NCBI GenBank assembly: GCA_016709445.1
Contig: JADJMV010000003.1
Coordinates: forward strand, 1-20,553
From: Phycisphaerales bacterium
GTDB taxonomy: Bacteria; Planctomycetota; Phycisphaerae; Phycisphaerales; UBA1924
Length of the DNA: 20,553 bases
Direction of reading: 5' to 3'
Positions 8,277-16,309 of this stretch are shown here, piece by piece. The translations under genes and the position numbers were made by a program. The notes below the pieces were generated by a model. That model searched no databases. It was not told the DNA's origin and saw nothing but the letters and a program-made list of their open reading frames with translations. Position 1 is the first letter of the stretch. Every line of letters starts with the position of its first letter.

Positions 8277-8835
8277 CGCAATCAGTATACCCCCGTGCCG
8301 CAAGCGCTTCGACAACCACAGGTCTGTGGAAATCTCGCTTTGCGACCACGACTCCCGGCTTCCCAATCCCCCCACGAAACTCGGGGCGCACCCTCGGCGA
8401 AATCTAGCCACATCGTCGCCACGGAAAGCCCCGGCGCGATTGGTTCCATCGCCGATGCGCCCGCGGCCCGATATCTCAACCCCGGATGCGGCAATCCTGA
8501 AGACCCCCCGGGCTCCCCGCTCGCCCCCATTCGCTCGGCGACACGCCGGGCACCAGTCGCCGTTGAATCTCGGCGGAGGCTGTTCCGGCGCGGAGCGCCC
8601 AAAGGCGGCCAGCCCTGCCGTCCTGCATTGGTGCCCGCAGGGCGTCGGTTGGTTTCACCCGGCGGCCTGCCTTGGGGGTTGGTTCGGCGCAAATGGTCTG
8701 CAAACATCGTCCAGAAAGCCGGAAGAATCTCCGGGAGCGACCGTGCCGACTTACGATGCGAGCGACGGGGATCGCGAGCCGGACCGGAGAACGGACCAAG
8801 ACCCCCGGGCGTACGGCTGAGGAGCCGGCCAAACG

Positions 8836-11339
8836 ATGTCCAGCGAGCCCGCCATCCCGAACCTGACCCGGATGGATACCCATTGCCATTCCTGGGCGTC
8901 CGATGGGCCCGCCGTGGCCGCGCTGTCCTTCCTCGGCGTGCCCGAGTGCTACTCGCCCCCGGAGAAGGTGTACGACCAGGCGCGGGCCCGGGGCATGGAC
9001 TTTGTCACCATCACCGACCACGACACCATCCGTGGCGGCATGGAGTTGGTCGAGCGGGGCTTCCAGGACTTCATCGTCGGCCAAGAGGTGAGTGTCTATT
9101 TTCCTGAGGACCGCTGCAAGCTGCATGTCCTGGTCTGGGGGCTGACGCCCCAACTCGACGAAGAACTCGCCACGCTCGGTCTCCGAAACGACGTCTACAC
9201 CTTCGCACACTGGCTCTATGAGCACCAGCTCGCCCACGCCCTGGCCCACCCGCTGTACATGCAGAACGGCAGGCTCACCCGCTGGCATGTGGAACGGTGC
9301 GCCCTCCTCTTCAAGGGCTTCGAGCTCCTCAACGGCGCGCATACCGAACGTCACCGCTCGCCGCTCGAGCGGTTTCTGGACGGGCTGACCCCCGGCAGGG
9401 TGCAGCACCTCGTGAGGGCCCACCACCTCGAACCGGTCTGGCCGCGCATCTGGCAGAAGGCTCGCACCGGGGGCTCGGACGACCATGGATTGCTCAATAT
9501 CGGACGCACCTGGACCGAGGTCCGTCCAGAGGGCGGCTCGAAGCTCCCCAGTCCTGCGGAGTTCTTCCGGGTGGCGATGACCGGGCGATGCGAGCCCGGC
9601 GGCGTCGGCGGCCACAGCGCGCTGCTCGCCCACCAGCTCACGACGGTGGGGCCCATTTCTTACGCCGATCGCCTGGCCGAGCGGCAGAATGTCAAGGGCC
9701 GCTACGTCGCCAGCCGCCTGCTCCGATTTGCCGGTGTCGATCTGCCGCGTCCATCGAAGGCCCGGTTGGCGGCGCACCTCACCCGGCGCAAGGTCTTCCG
9801 CCGGCGCAAGAGCAAGAGCCTGCCGCTGCTCGATGCCCTCCGCGAAACGCTGAGCCCGTTGCTCGACCGCTACCCCGAGCTCCGCGAGCGTCTGGCGCCG
9901 GAGAAGTGGGACGACGGCAGCGCGCTCTCGGATCACGAGCGGATGGCACAGTTCGCCGACGAGCTGACCGCCCTGCTCACCAAGGAGCTGAGTGGTTCAA
10001 GTCTCCGTTCGCTCCGGAGCGCGACAGGACGGGCTTGGTCGATCACGCGATCTCGTACGCGATCCTCTCGGCGACGCAGATGCCCTACATCTTCAGCCTC
10101 TTCTACCAGAACAAAGAACGGGCCTTCGTGGAACGCTTCGAGCACGAGGTCGCTCGGCCCGGCGACGGCGCGAGCGTTCTGGAGCGATCGATGCGCGTGA
10201 GCCTCTTCACCGATACGCTCGGCGATGTCAACGGCGTCAGCAGGTTCATCCAGGATGTCGCCGGACGCGCCCGTGCCACGGGTCGAGACCTGCAGGTGAT
10301 CACCTCCACGCGCCTCGCGGTGCCCTCCGAGCCCAATATCTTCAATTTCGAGCCCGTTTTCGCGACGAGCATGCCGCGATACCAGAATCTCGAGGTGGTC
10401 TTCCCGCCACTCGTGCCCATCCTGAGACATCTGGACAGGCACCAGCCGGATTGCATCCACATCTCGACGCCCGGCCCTGTCGGCCTCATCGGTTTTCCTG
10501 GCCGCCCGCATGACTATGTCGAATCGCTCGCGCGGCTCGGCCTCGACCGCGATCGGTGCTGCGCCCTGATGCCCGGATTCGAGAGCGGCGCCTTCCATCC
10601 CCGCTTCCGCGACCGGTCGACGTGGGACCGATTCCCCGCGATGGATCCCGAGAGCGTCAAGGTGCTCTATGTCGGGCGGGTCAGTCTCGAGAAAAACCTG
10701 CCCTTTCTCACGGCGCTGTGGAAGCAGGCCCAGCACAGGCTCGTCGAGCAGGGTCTCAACGCCGAACTTGTCGTGGTCGGCGACGGCCCCTACCGCGAGC
10801 GGATGCAGCAGGAACTCCGCAAGCACCGGGCCCATTTCCTCGGCTTCCGAAAGGGTGACGAGCTGAGCACCCTCTACGCGTCGAGCGACATCTTCGTCTT
10901 CCCGAGTGTGACGGACACGCTCGGTCAGGTCGTCATGGAGAGCCAGGGCTCGGGCCTGCCCGTGCTCGTCACCGACCAGGGCGGCCCCAAAGAGGTGGTC
11001 GACCACGGCCGGACCGGCTACGTCCTCTCGACGGCGGATCCCAACGCGTGGGTCGAGCGGATCGTCGGCCTCGTCGCCGACGACGAGCGTCGCGCCCGGA
11101 TGGGGGCCGCGGCCCACGAGAGCATGCAGAGGTTCTCGCTCTCCAACTCCTTCGAACACTTCTGGGACGTGCACACCAACGCCTGGCGGCACCACCTGGC
11201 CTCGCGAGGCATCCTCCCGCAGGACCCCGGCCCTCAGCCCACGAACGAGCCGGGCCCGGAACTGCCCCCGAACCTCTGGGGCGATCGGGGACCCTCCGGC
11301 GCCGACGACACCGCCTCTTCCGCGGCATGCCAGGACTGA
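8836..11339 (+). CDS. PHP phosphoesterase-GT4 glycosyltransferase fusion
   Basis: One protein of about 830 residues, with a single shift near 9995. The PHP domain (1-225) keeps its metal residues: D14, H16, H18 (DTHCH), D61-H62-D63 (TDHD), E84 (GQEV), H97, H138 (AHP), D216-H217 (SDDHG). A middle part (about 226-450) has basic stretches and ISYAILSATQMPYIFSLFY. The GT4 part starts MRVSLFTDTLGDVNGVSRF (10191), then HISTPGPVGLIG, DYVESLARLGLDRDR, VLYVGRVSLEKNLPFL, VVVGDGPYRERM and FPSVTDTLGQVVMESQGSGLPV. PHP domains hydrolyse phosphoesters; GT4 enzymes transfer sugars from NDP donors. The start has GAGGAG 11 bases upstream. The region between GLIG and DYVESL lacks about 50-60 residues normal for GT4. 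GGAG sits 6 bases before the ATG at 10191, so a separate GT product is possible. Confidence 0.85.
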
Positions 11340-11370
11340 GCCGACCCGCGTGTGCCCACCAAAAATGGCG

Positions 11371-11402
11371 AACGGCCGCGGCGATGACCTGCCGCGGCCG
11401 TT
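11371..11402. terminator. Bidirectional hairpin terminator
   Basis: A perfect 12-bp stem, AACGGCCGCGGC and GCCGCGGCCGTT, has the 8-base loop GATGACCT. It lies between the stops of the convergent PHP-GT4 and histone-like genes. On the minus strand it is followed by CGCCATTTTTGG, a good T-tract for the histone-like gene. On the plus strand TTTGCTGTGTT follows, a weaker one. Confidence 0.8.
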
Positions 11403-11426
11403 TGCTGTGTTCCTTCGGCCCTCGTG

Positions 11427-11978
11427 CTAGGCAGCCCGACGAGCGGTGCGGCGAGCCGTTGTCCGGCCGCCGGCATTCCACTTGAGCGTGCGTGCGGGCT
11501 TGCGGGCCGTGGTGGTCTTGCGCGCGGTGGTGCGCTTGGTGGCCGGCTTGCGGGCCGTGGTGGTCTTGCGCGCGGTGGTGCGCTTGGCGGCCGGCTTGCG
11601 GGCCGTGGTGGTCTTGCGCGCGGTGGTGCGCTTGGCGGCCGGCTTGCGGGCCGTGGTGGTCTTGCGCGCGGTGGTGCGCTTGGTGGCCGGCTTGCGAGCC
11701 GTGGTGGTCTTGCGCTTGGTGGTGCGCTTGGCGGCCGGCTTGCGAGCCGTGGTGGTCTTGCGCTTGGCGGTGCGCTTGGCGGCGGGCTTGCGGGCCGTGG
11801 TGGTCTTGCGTTGGCGGTGCAGCTGGCGGCGGGCTTGCGGGCCGTGGTGGTCTTGCAGCTGGTGGTGCGTGGCGGCGGGCTTGCGGGCCTTCGCGCCGGT
11901 CCGCTTCGAAGTCGTGCGACGCTTCGTCGCGGTGTGACGCTTGGTCGTGGTCCTGCGAGCGGTGGTCCTGGTGGCCAT
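11427..11978 (-). CDS. Histone H1-like DNA-binding protein
   Basis: The 183-residue, extremely basic protein is nearly all K, R, T, A and P. It begins MATRTTARRTTTKRHTATKR, and most of it is a 16-residue unit of the type KTTTARKPAAKRTTAR, repeated about eight times, ending TARRTARRAA. Such tails resemble the C-terminal domain of eukaryotic H1 and bacterial H1-like proteins (Hc1/AlgP type) that bind and compact DNA without sequence specificity. The ATG at 11978 is chosen because AGGAG lies 9 bases upstream (11988-11992); the ATG at 11984 is only 3 bases away. Two small deletions in units 7 and 8 put about 20 residues (HHQLQDHHGPQARRQLHRQR) in the wrong frame, then restore it. The hairpin at 11371-11402 ends the transcript. 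Confidence 0.85.
   Translation of the reverse strand: MATRTTARRTTTKRHTATKRRTTSKRTGAKARKPAATHHQLQDHHGPQARRQLHRQRKTTTARKPAAKRTAKRKTTTARKPAAKRTTKRKTTTARKPATKRTTARKTTTARKPAAKRTTARKTTTARKPAAKRTTARKTTTARKPATKRTTARKTTTARKPARTLKWNAGGRTTARRTARRAA
11494..11874 (-). repeat. Eight tandem 48-bp coding repeats
   Basis: The units begin at 11494, 11542, 11590, 11638, 11686, 11734, 11782 and 11829. The first six are 48 bp, the seventh 47 and the eighth 46, and part of a ninth follows. Units 2 and 3 are identical, as far as I can read them, and units 1 and 4 differ only slightly. They encode the basic 16-residue unit of the histone-like protein. The near-identity at DNA level suggests recent expansion or conversion. 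Confidence 0.9.
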
Positions 11979-12296
11979 GTGCATTGTCTCCTGATCTGTT
12001 CCGGGCCCTTGTGGGGGCCGGCCCTGGTCCTGTCCGCGCCCGCGACGATTGCGGCCGGCGGAGGACATTGGTCGAGTGCCCCGGCCCGCTTCCGTGCGGC
12101 CCGGTCGGCCGGGGCGTTCCCCTGGAGGAACGTCTCGGCGGTAGGGCCATCGTCAGTTACATCAGCCCCCATGAGAAAAGGCCTCAAGAAAGTGCCCGCT
12201 TGCTCGACGCAGGCAGAAATCGCGCGACCCACACAGCCGATCCTCCTCCATCGGCGAACAATGCCGCGTGCTCGAACACCCCGCGAGGTCGCAACA
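11979..12296. other. Divergent intergenic region
   Basis: This 318-base stretch separates the starts of the minus-strand histone-like gene and the plus-strand DAHP synthase. It holds AGGAG of the histone-like gene (minus, 11988-11992) and GAGGT about 7 bases before the GTG at 12297. Promoters for both genes should lie here, but I found no convincing -35/-10 pair. The coding frames that run through it are shadows. Confidence 0.45.
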
Positions 12297-13720
12297 GTGA
12301 CGGATCCAAACGCCGACATCCCCTGCAACGCACCGTGGTCCCCGGAGTCTTGGCGGGCCCGGCTCGAGGCGCAGCAGATCCGCTACGACGACGCCGCCGC
12401 CGTGACCAAGGCGGTCACCAAGCTCCGCGACCTCCCCCCCCTCGTCACCAGTTGGGAGATCGAGCGTCTCCGGTCGCTGATCGCCGAGGCCCAGGAGGGC
12501 CGCCGGTTCCTCCTCCAAGGTGGCGACTGCGCCGAGACCCTTGCCGACTGCCGCCCCGAGACCATCACCAACAAGCTCAAGATCCTGCTCCAGATGTCGC
12601 TGGTGCTCGTGCAGGGCCTCCGCAAGCCGGTCATCCGCCTTGGGCGCTTCGCCGGCCAGTACGCCAAGCCCCGCTCCAGCCCCACCGAGACTCAGAAGCT
12701 CGGCGACACCGATCTCACCCTCCCCAGCTACTTCGGCGACCTCGTCAATCAGGCGCCCTTCGATCCCGTGTCGCGCCGGCCCGACCCCATCTCATGGTCC
12801 GGGGCTACCAGCACGCCGCGATGACGCTGAACTTCATCCGAGCCCTGATCGACGGGGTTTCGCCGACGTCCACCACCCCGAATACTGGGACCTCTCATTC
12901 CTCCAGCATGCCAGCCTCTCCCCGAACGCCGTGACCGCTACGAGCAGGTCAGCCGGACACTCGCCGGGGCGCTCGAATTCATGGAGGCCCTCGGCGAAGC
13001 CAAGGTCCACGAGCTCAGCCGCGTGGAATTCTTCACCAGCCACGAGGGGCTCAACCTTCTGTACGAGAGCGCCCAGACCCGCCACGTCCCGCCGTACCGG
13101 CTGGTATGACCTCACGACCCATCTGCCCTGGATCGGCGAGCGGACGCGGGCGATCAGCGCGCGCACGTCGAGTTCTTCCGCGGCATCGCCAACCCGGTGG
13201 GCGTGAAGCTCGGGCCCAAGGTCGATCCCGCCGACGCGCTCGAGCTCGTCCGCGTCCTCAACCCGGAGAACACCCCCGGCAAGATCGTGCTCATCACCCG
13301 CATGGGCGCCACGAATGTGGAGCGAGCCCTGCCGGGTCTCGTCGGCGCGATCCGGGACGCCGGCCGCCGGGTGCTGTGGGTCAGCGACCCGATGCACGGC
13401 AACGGGATGGTCACCGCCGCGGGCGTCAAGACAAGGTCATTCGATGCGATCACCGAGGAGCTGCGCAAGACCTGCGCCGTGCACCGGGCGGCCGGCACCG
13501 TCTTCGGGGGCGTCCACTTCGAGCTGACCGGCGAGGACGTGACCGAGTGCGTCGGCGGGGCCTCCGGCGTCACCGAGGATTCACTCACCCGCAACTACGC
13601 CTCCCCCTGCGACCCCGGCTCAATTACCAGCAATCCCTGAGCTGGCCTTCATCCTCTCGGACCTCCTCCGAGAGGGGCGCAATCCACCTGATCCGGCGCC
13701 CTCGTCGCGCCCACGGATGA
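12297..13720 (+). CDS. Class II DAHP synthase (3-deoxy-7-phosphoheptulonate synthase)
   Basis: It condenses phosphoenolpyruvate and erythrose 4-phosphate, the first step of the shikimate pathway to aromatic amino acids. The class II (plant/mycobacterial) type is clear. It has WSPESWR, PPLVTSWEIERL, FLLQGGDCAETL (metal Cys about residue 78), GRFAGQYAKPRSSPTE, LPSYFGD, RGYQHAAMTLNFIRALIDG, ADVHHPEYWDLSFLQHA and VEFFTSHEGLNLLYE. These are followed by GWYDLTTHLPWIGERTR, GVKLGPKVDP, ITRMGATNVE, WVSDPMHGNGM (metal His), GGVHFELTGEDVTECVGG (Glu) and YASPCDP (Asp). All four metal ligands are present. Shifts occur near 12700, 12790, 12857, 12930, 13095, 13165 and 13615. The length of about 470 residues fits. 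GTG is preferred over ATG 12261 because GAGGT precedes it. The C-terminal frame ELAFILSDLLREG could run on to 13776. Confidence 0.92.
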
Positions 13721-13768
13721 AGTCGCCTCCCCCATGTGCCGATCTCCGCACCCATCGGAGGTCAGCGC

Positions 13769-14128
13769 ATGGGTGAGGCAACACGAGGCTCAAGGGGCAC
13801 CAAGCGGCGTCCCCGCCCCGCTCGCGACGAAACGCCCGAGACGCTCCCCTTCGAGCGGCGGAACGATTCCCGCGTCACCTTCCGCGGCCAGGGTGTCGCG
13901 ACGTTCGTCGAGCCCGATGGTCGGCTCTGGCTCACCCGGGTCACGCTCCTCGATCGGTCGAGTCCGGGCTGGGCATCCGTGTCCCCCGTCCCCGTGGCCG
14001 CCGGCTCCACCTTCGATATCGCGCTCGATGGCGGCGGGCTCTATTCCCGCGGCACCGTCCGGCACGCCGTTGCGCGGGGCGGGACCTACCGGCTCGGTCT
14101 GCAGTGCGCGCGACGCCGGGCCGCCTAG
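13769..14128 (+). CDS. PilZ-domain protein
   Basis: The 119-residue protein has an N-terminal basic tail (about 1-28) and one PilZ-like domain. Both cyclic-di-GMP signatures are visible: RxxxR as RNDSR (residues 31-35) and DxSxxG as DRSSPG (62-67). The end, TYRLGLQC, matches the last strand of the fold. Such proteins bind c-di-GMP and act on motility, polysaccharide synthesis or transcription; its partner is unknown. GGAGG lies 7 bases before the ATG (13757-13761), a strong site. The gene begins within or just after the end of DAHP synthase and shows no frameshift. The domain call is inference from two short motifs and fold length. Confidence 0.65.
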   Translation: MGEATRGSRGTKRRPRPARDETPETLPFERRNDSRVTFRGQGVATFVEPDGRLWLTRVTLLDRSSPGWASVSPVPVAAGSTFDIALDGGGLYSRGTVRHAVARGGTYRLGLQCARRRAA

Positions 14129-14147
14129 CTCGACGCCCCCTCGGGGT

Positions 14148-14731
14148 CTACGCCGGCGGCGAGCCCCGGAGGACCGAGCTTCCTCCCGCACCCCGCCCCT
14201 TCCGCCACTCCTCGCGATACCGCCGTGCCATCGCGTCGAGCGAAGACGGAATCACACGTACGTTCCCCACCGTCGACATGAAGTTCACGTCGCCGTTCCA
14301 TCGGGGCACCAGGTGCACGTGCAGGTGCTGCGGCACTCCGGCGCCCGCCGCCCGGCCCTGATTGATCCCGATGTTGATCCCCTGGGGCTCCGCGCCTGCT
14401 GCATCAGATCGGCCGCCGCCTCAACAAGCTTCCACAACTCGGCCCGCTGTGCCGGCGCATAGTCGAGCAGCGTGGGCGCCGGTTCCCCCAGCGCGGCCAT
14501 CAGGTGGCCGCCGGCGTACGGGAACCGATTCAGCAGGATGAGCCCCTGCGCATCCCGCACGATCACGTGGTTGGCCTCGTCGGCCTCCGGCGTGTTCCAG
14601 TAGTCCAGCAGGAACGAGCCGGATCCGGCATGTGGCGTGCCCGCTTGCTTCTCCCGCGCCTCGAGTGCCTCGAGGTATTCCAGCCTCCACGGGGCGAAAA
14701 GGGTGAAGGGATTCTCGGTGGGCTGAGTCAT
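14148..14731 (-). CDS. HIT family nucleotide hydrolase or phosphorylase
   Basis: The protein is about 194 residues with one shift between about 14330 and 14390. The N-terminal part has FAPWRLEYLE, FLLDYWNTPEADEANHVIVRD, ILLNRFPYAGGHLMAAL and QRAELWKLVEAAADLM. The catalytic histidine triad is HLHVHLVPRWNGD (about 14290-14330), and the end is VRVIPSSLDAMARRYREEW. The PWR..YLE start and the C-terminal VIPSSL pattern fit the Ap4A-phosphorylase-like branch of the HIT superfamily, which acts on dinucleoside polyphosphates or nucleotide amides. The zinc-binding CxxC seen near the N-terminus of many members is absent (GSFLLDYW instead). It is divergent from the aminopeptidase gene. Confidence 0.85.
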
Positions 14732-14744
14732 GCTCCAAGCGTAT

Positions 14745-14770
14745 GAAACCCGGCGAGCCGGGGCGGTTTC
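14745..14770. repeat. Nested inverted repeat between HIT and aminopeptidase genes
   Basis: GAAACC (14745-14750) and GGTTTC (14765-14770) enclose CCCGG-CGAG-CCGGG (14749-14762), so either an outer or an inner hairpin can form. It sits 14 bases upstream of the HIT start and just before a TACACT box serving pepA. It could be an operator shared by the divergent genes, but this is unproven. Confidence 0.3.
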
Positions 14771-14774
14771 CCCC

Positions 14775-14780
14775 TACACT
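14775..14780 (+). promoter_or_regulatory. -10-like box TACACT upstream of pepA
   Basis: TACACT lies 49 bases before the aminopeptidase ATG and would give a leader of about 43 bases that contains GGAGG (14820-14824) 5 bases from the start. No good -35 was seen at 17 bases. It is the same hexamer as at coaD and the methyltransferase gene. Confidence 0.3.
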
Positions 14781-14829
14781 CCACGACCGGCGCCGGGCCG
14801 GCGGCGGATCGAGACCCTTGGAGGCTGTC

Positions 14830-16309
14830 ATGTTCAAGTCTGTTCGTCTGGGTGGGCGAGGTGCGACCGAAGTGCTGGTCGTGGGGCAGTTCAAGGGTGG
14901 CAAGGTCGAGGGCCACGCCGCCGACAAACTCTTCGCCGAAGCGCTGGCCCGGGGCGAGGCGACGGGCGACGTCGGGCGCATCGTCGAGGTATTCCCCCAG
15001 ACGGGCGCCCGGGGCAAGGGCCCGAACCGGACAATCATCGTCGGGCTCGGCGACAAAGCCTCCTGCAACGCCGAGACATTCCGGACCATCGCCGGCGCGA
15101 TCGGCCGCCGCCTCGCGCAGACGCGGGAGACGCGGGTCGAGATCGACCGGGCCGGCGCCTGCAAGGCCGCGGGAATGGATATCCAGCGTGCCGGCTGCGC
15201 CCTCGGCGAGGGTTTCGGCCTGATCGGCTGGAACTACGACCGGTGCCGCGGCTCGGCCACGCCGAAGAGCACCGCGACGGCGCTCGAGGTCCGGGCCGCC
15301 GACAAGCACTTCGCGGCCGGTCTCGAGCGGGGCCTCGCGCTGGCCGAGAGCGCCAACCTCGCCCGATCGCTGAGCCAGACACCCCCGAACATCGCGACCA
15401 CCGAGTTCATGGCCGCCGAAGCCCGAAAGCTCGCCCGGCAGCTCGGCCTCAAGTGCACGATTCTCCAGGGCTCCAAGCTCGACGAGGAGAAGCTCATCGG
15501 GCTCAAGGCGGTGGGGGCCGCGAGCGACTGCAAGCCGTGCCTCATCCGGCTTGAGTACACCCCCAGGGGCGCATCTCGCTCGGGCAAGCCCGCGGTGCTC
15601 GTCGGCAAGACCATGACCTACGACTCCGGAGGTCTGTCGCTGAAGATCAACAACGGCATGGTGGGGATGAAGCGCGACAAGGACGGCGGCTGCGCCGTCT
15701 TCGGCGCCATGCACGCCATCGCGACCGTCATCAAGCCCAACCGGCGTGTCGTCGCCCTGCTCAGCGTCGCCGAGAACTCGATCTCCGACGAGGCGTACCG
15801 GCCCGACGACGTGATCACCTTCCGCAACGGCGTCACGGTGGAGGTGACCAACACCGACGCCGAGGGCCGGTTGGTGCTCGCCGACGCCCTCTGCTGGGCC
15901 TGCGACAAGGAAGACCCGGCTTTCATCATCGACCTCGCCACGCTCACCGGCGGTGTCGTGGTCGCCCTCGGTTCCACCTACGCGGGGATGTGGTGCGACG
16001 ACGACAAGCTCCGTCGCCGTGTCGAGGACGCGAGCGAGGCCAGCGGCGAGCGTGTGGCGCCTCCCGCACCACGCCGAGTACCGCGACATGATGAAGTCGC
16101 CCATCGCCGACATCCTCAACAGCAACCCCAACCGCAAGGCCCACCCCATCCAGGGCGCCGCCTTCCTGAGCTACTTCGTCGAGAAGGGCATCCCCTGGTG
16201 CCACCTCGACATCGCCGGCGTGCACGCCACCGAGAGCGACAAGGGTCCCTTCATCGCCGGCCCGACGGGCTGGGGAACGAGGCTGCTCGCCGAGCTGCTG
16301 GTGGGGTGA
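14830..16309 (+). CDS. pepA: Leucyl aminopeptidase (M17)
   Basis: This cytosolic two-metal exopeptidase removes N-terminal residues from peptides. It is about 493 residues, the usual length. The N-terminal regulatory domain runs to about 165 and is followed by the catalytic domain. The metal and catalytic residues align with E. coli PepA at a constant offset of 10: K260 and D265 in VGKTMTYDSGG, K272, D283 in MKRDKDGG, and D343, E345 and R346 in the signature NTDAEGRLVL. After one shift near 16053 the end reads LPHHAEYRDMMKSPIADILNS, HPIQGAAFLSYFV and PFIAGPTGWGTRLLAELL. The start ATG follows GGAGG (14820-14824) by 5 bases. The stop TGA overlaps the GTG start of the sulfotransferase gene. Confidence 0.94.

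Larger units (their letters stand above)
7906..8835. other. Gene-free stretch with hairpins
   Basis: Long open frames run through this stretch on both strands, but their translations are R/P/G/S-rich without motifs and look like chance opening in high-GC DNA. The left part (8038-8160) carries two strong hairpins and a possible small RNA, listed separately. From 8290 to 8800 I see nothing. A GAGGAG at 8819-8824 serves the PHP-GT4 gene. Confidence 0.5.

Noticed and set aside
8000..8300. tmRNA, SRP RNA or RNase P RNA in the gene-free stretch
   Set aside because: None of the conserved core sequences of these RNAs could be found on either strand.
7839..9107. Plus-strand frame of 422 codons before and across the PHP start
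   Set aside because: The translation is R/P/S/G-rich, crosses coaD on the other strand, and continues out of frame into the PHP gene.
8476..9936. Long minus-strand frame of 486 codons opposite the PHP domain
   Set aside because: It is the antisense shadow of a gene with strong PHP motifs; its translation is E/R/G-rich without a recognisable domain.
9933..11195. Minus-strand frame of 420 codons opposite the GT4 domain
   Set aside because: Antisense shadow of the glycosyltransferase; codon bias of the plus strand explains the lack of stops.
10191..11339. GT4 as an independent gene overlapping a shorter PHP gene ending at 10200
   Set aside because: The PHP frame loses sense after about 9995, while the GT frame upstream of 10191 reads as real protein. 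A fusion with one shift fits better, though internal initiation stays possible.
11494..11874. CRISPR-like tandem array
   Set aside because: The units are contiguous with no spacers and encode a basic 16-residue repeat.
11424..12934. Several long frames on both strands over the histone-like repeats
   Set aside because: They arise from the 48-bp repeat being a multiple of three, so all frames stay open. Only the K/R/T/A frame has a good ribosome site, start and terminator.
13653..13675. Perfect 9-bp inverted repeat CCTCTCGGA/TCCGAGAGG as terminator
   Set aside because: It lies within the coding end of DAHP synthase (SDLLREG), has no T-tract, and is explained by codon use.
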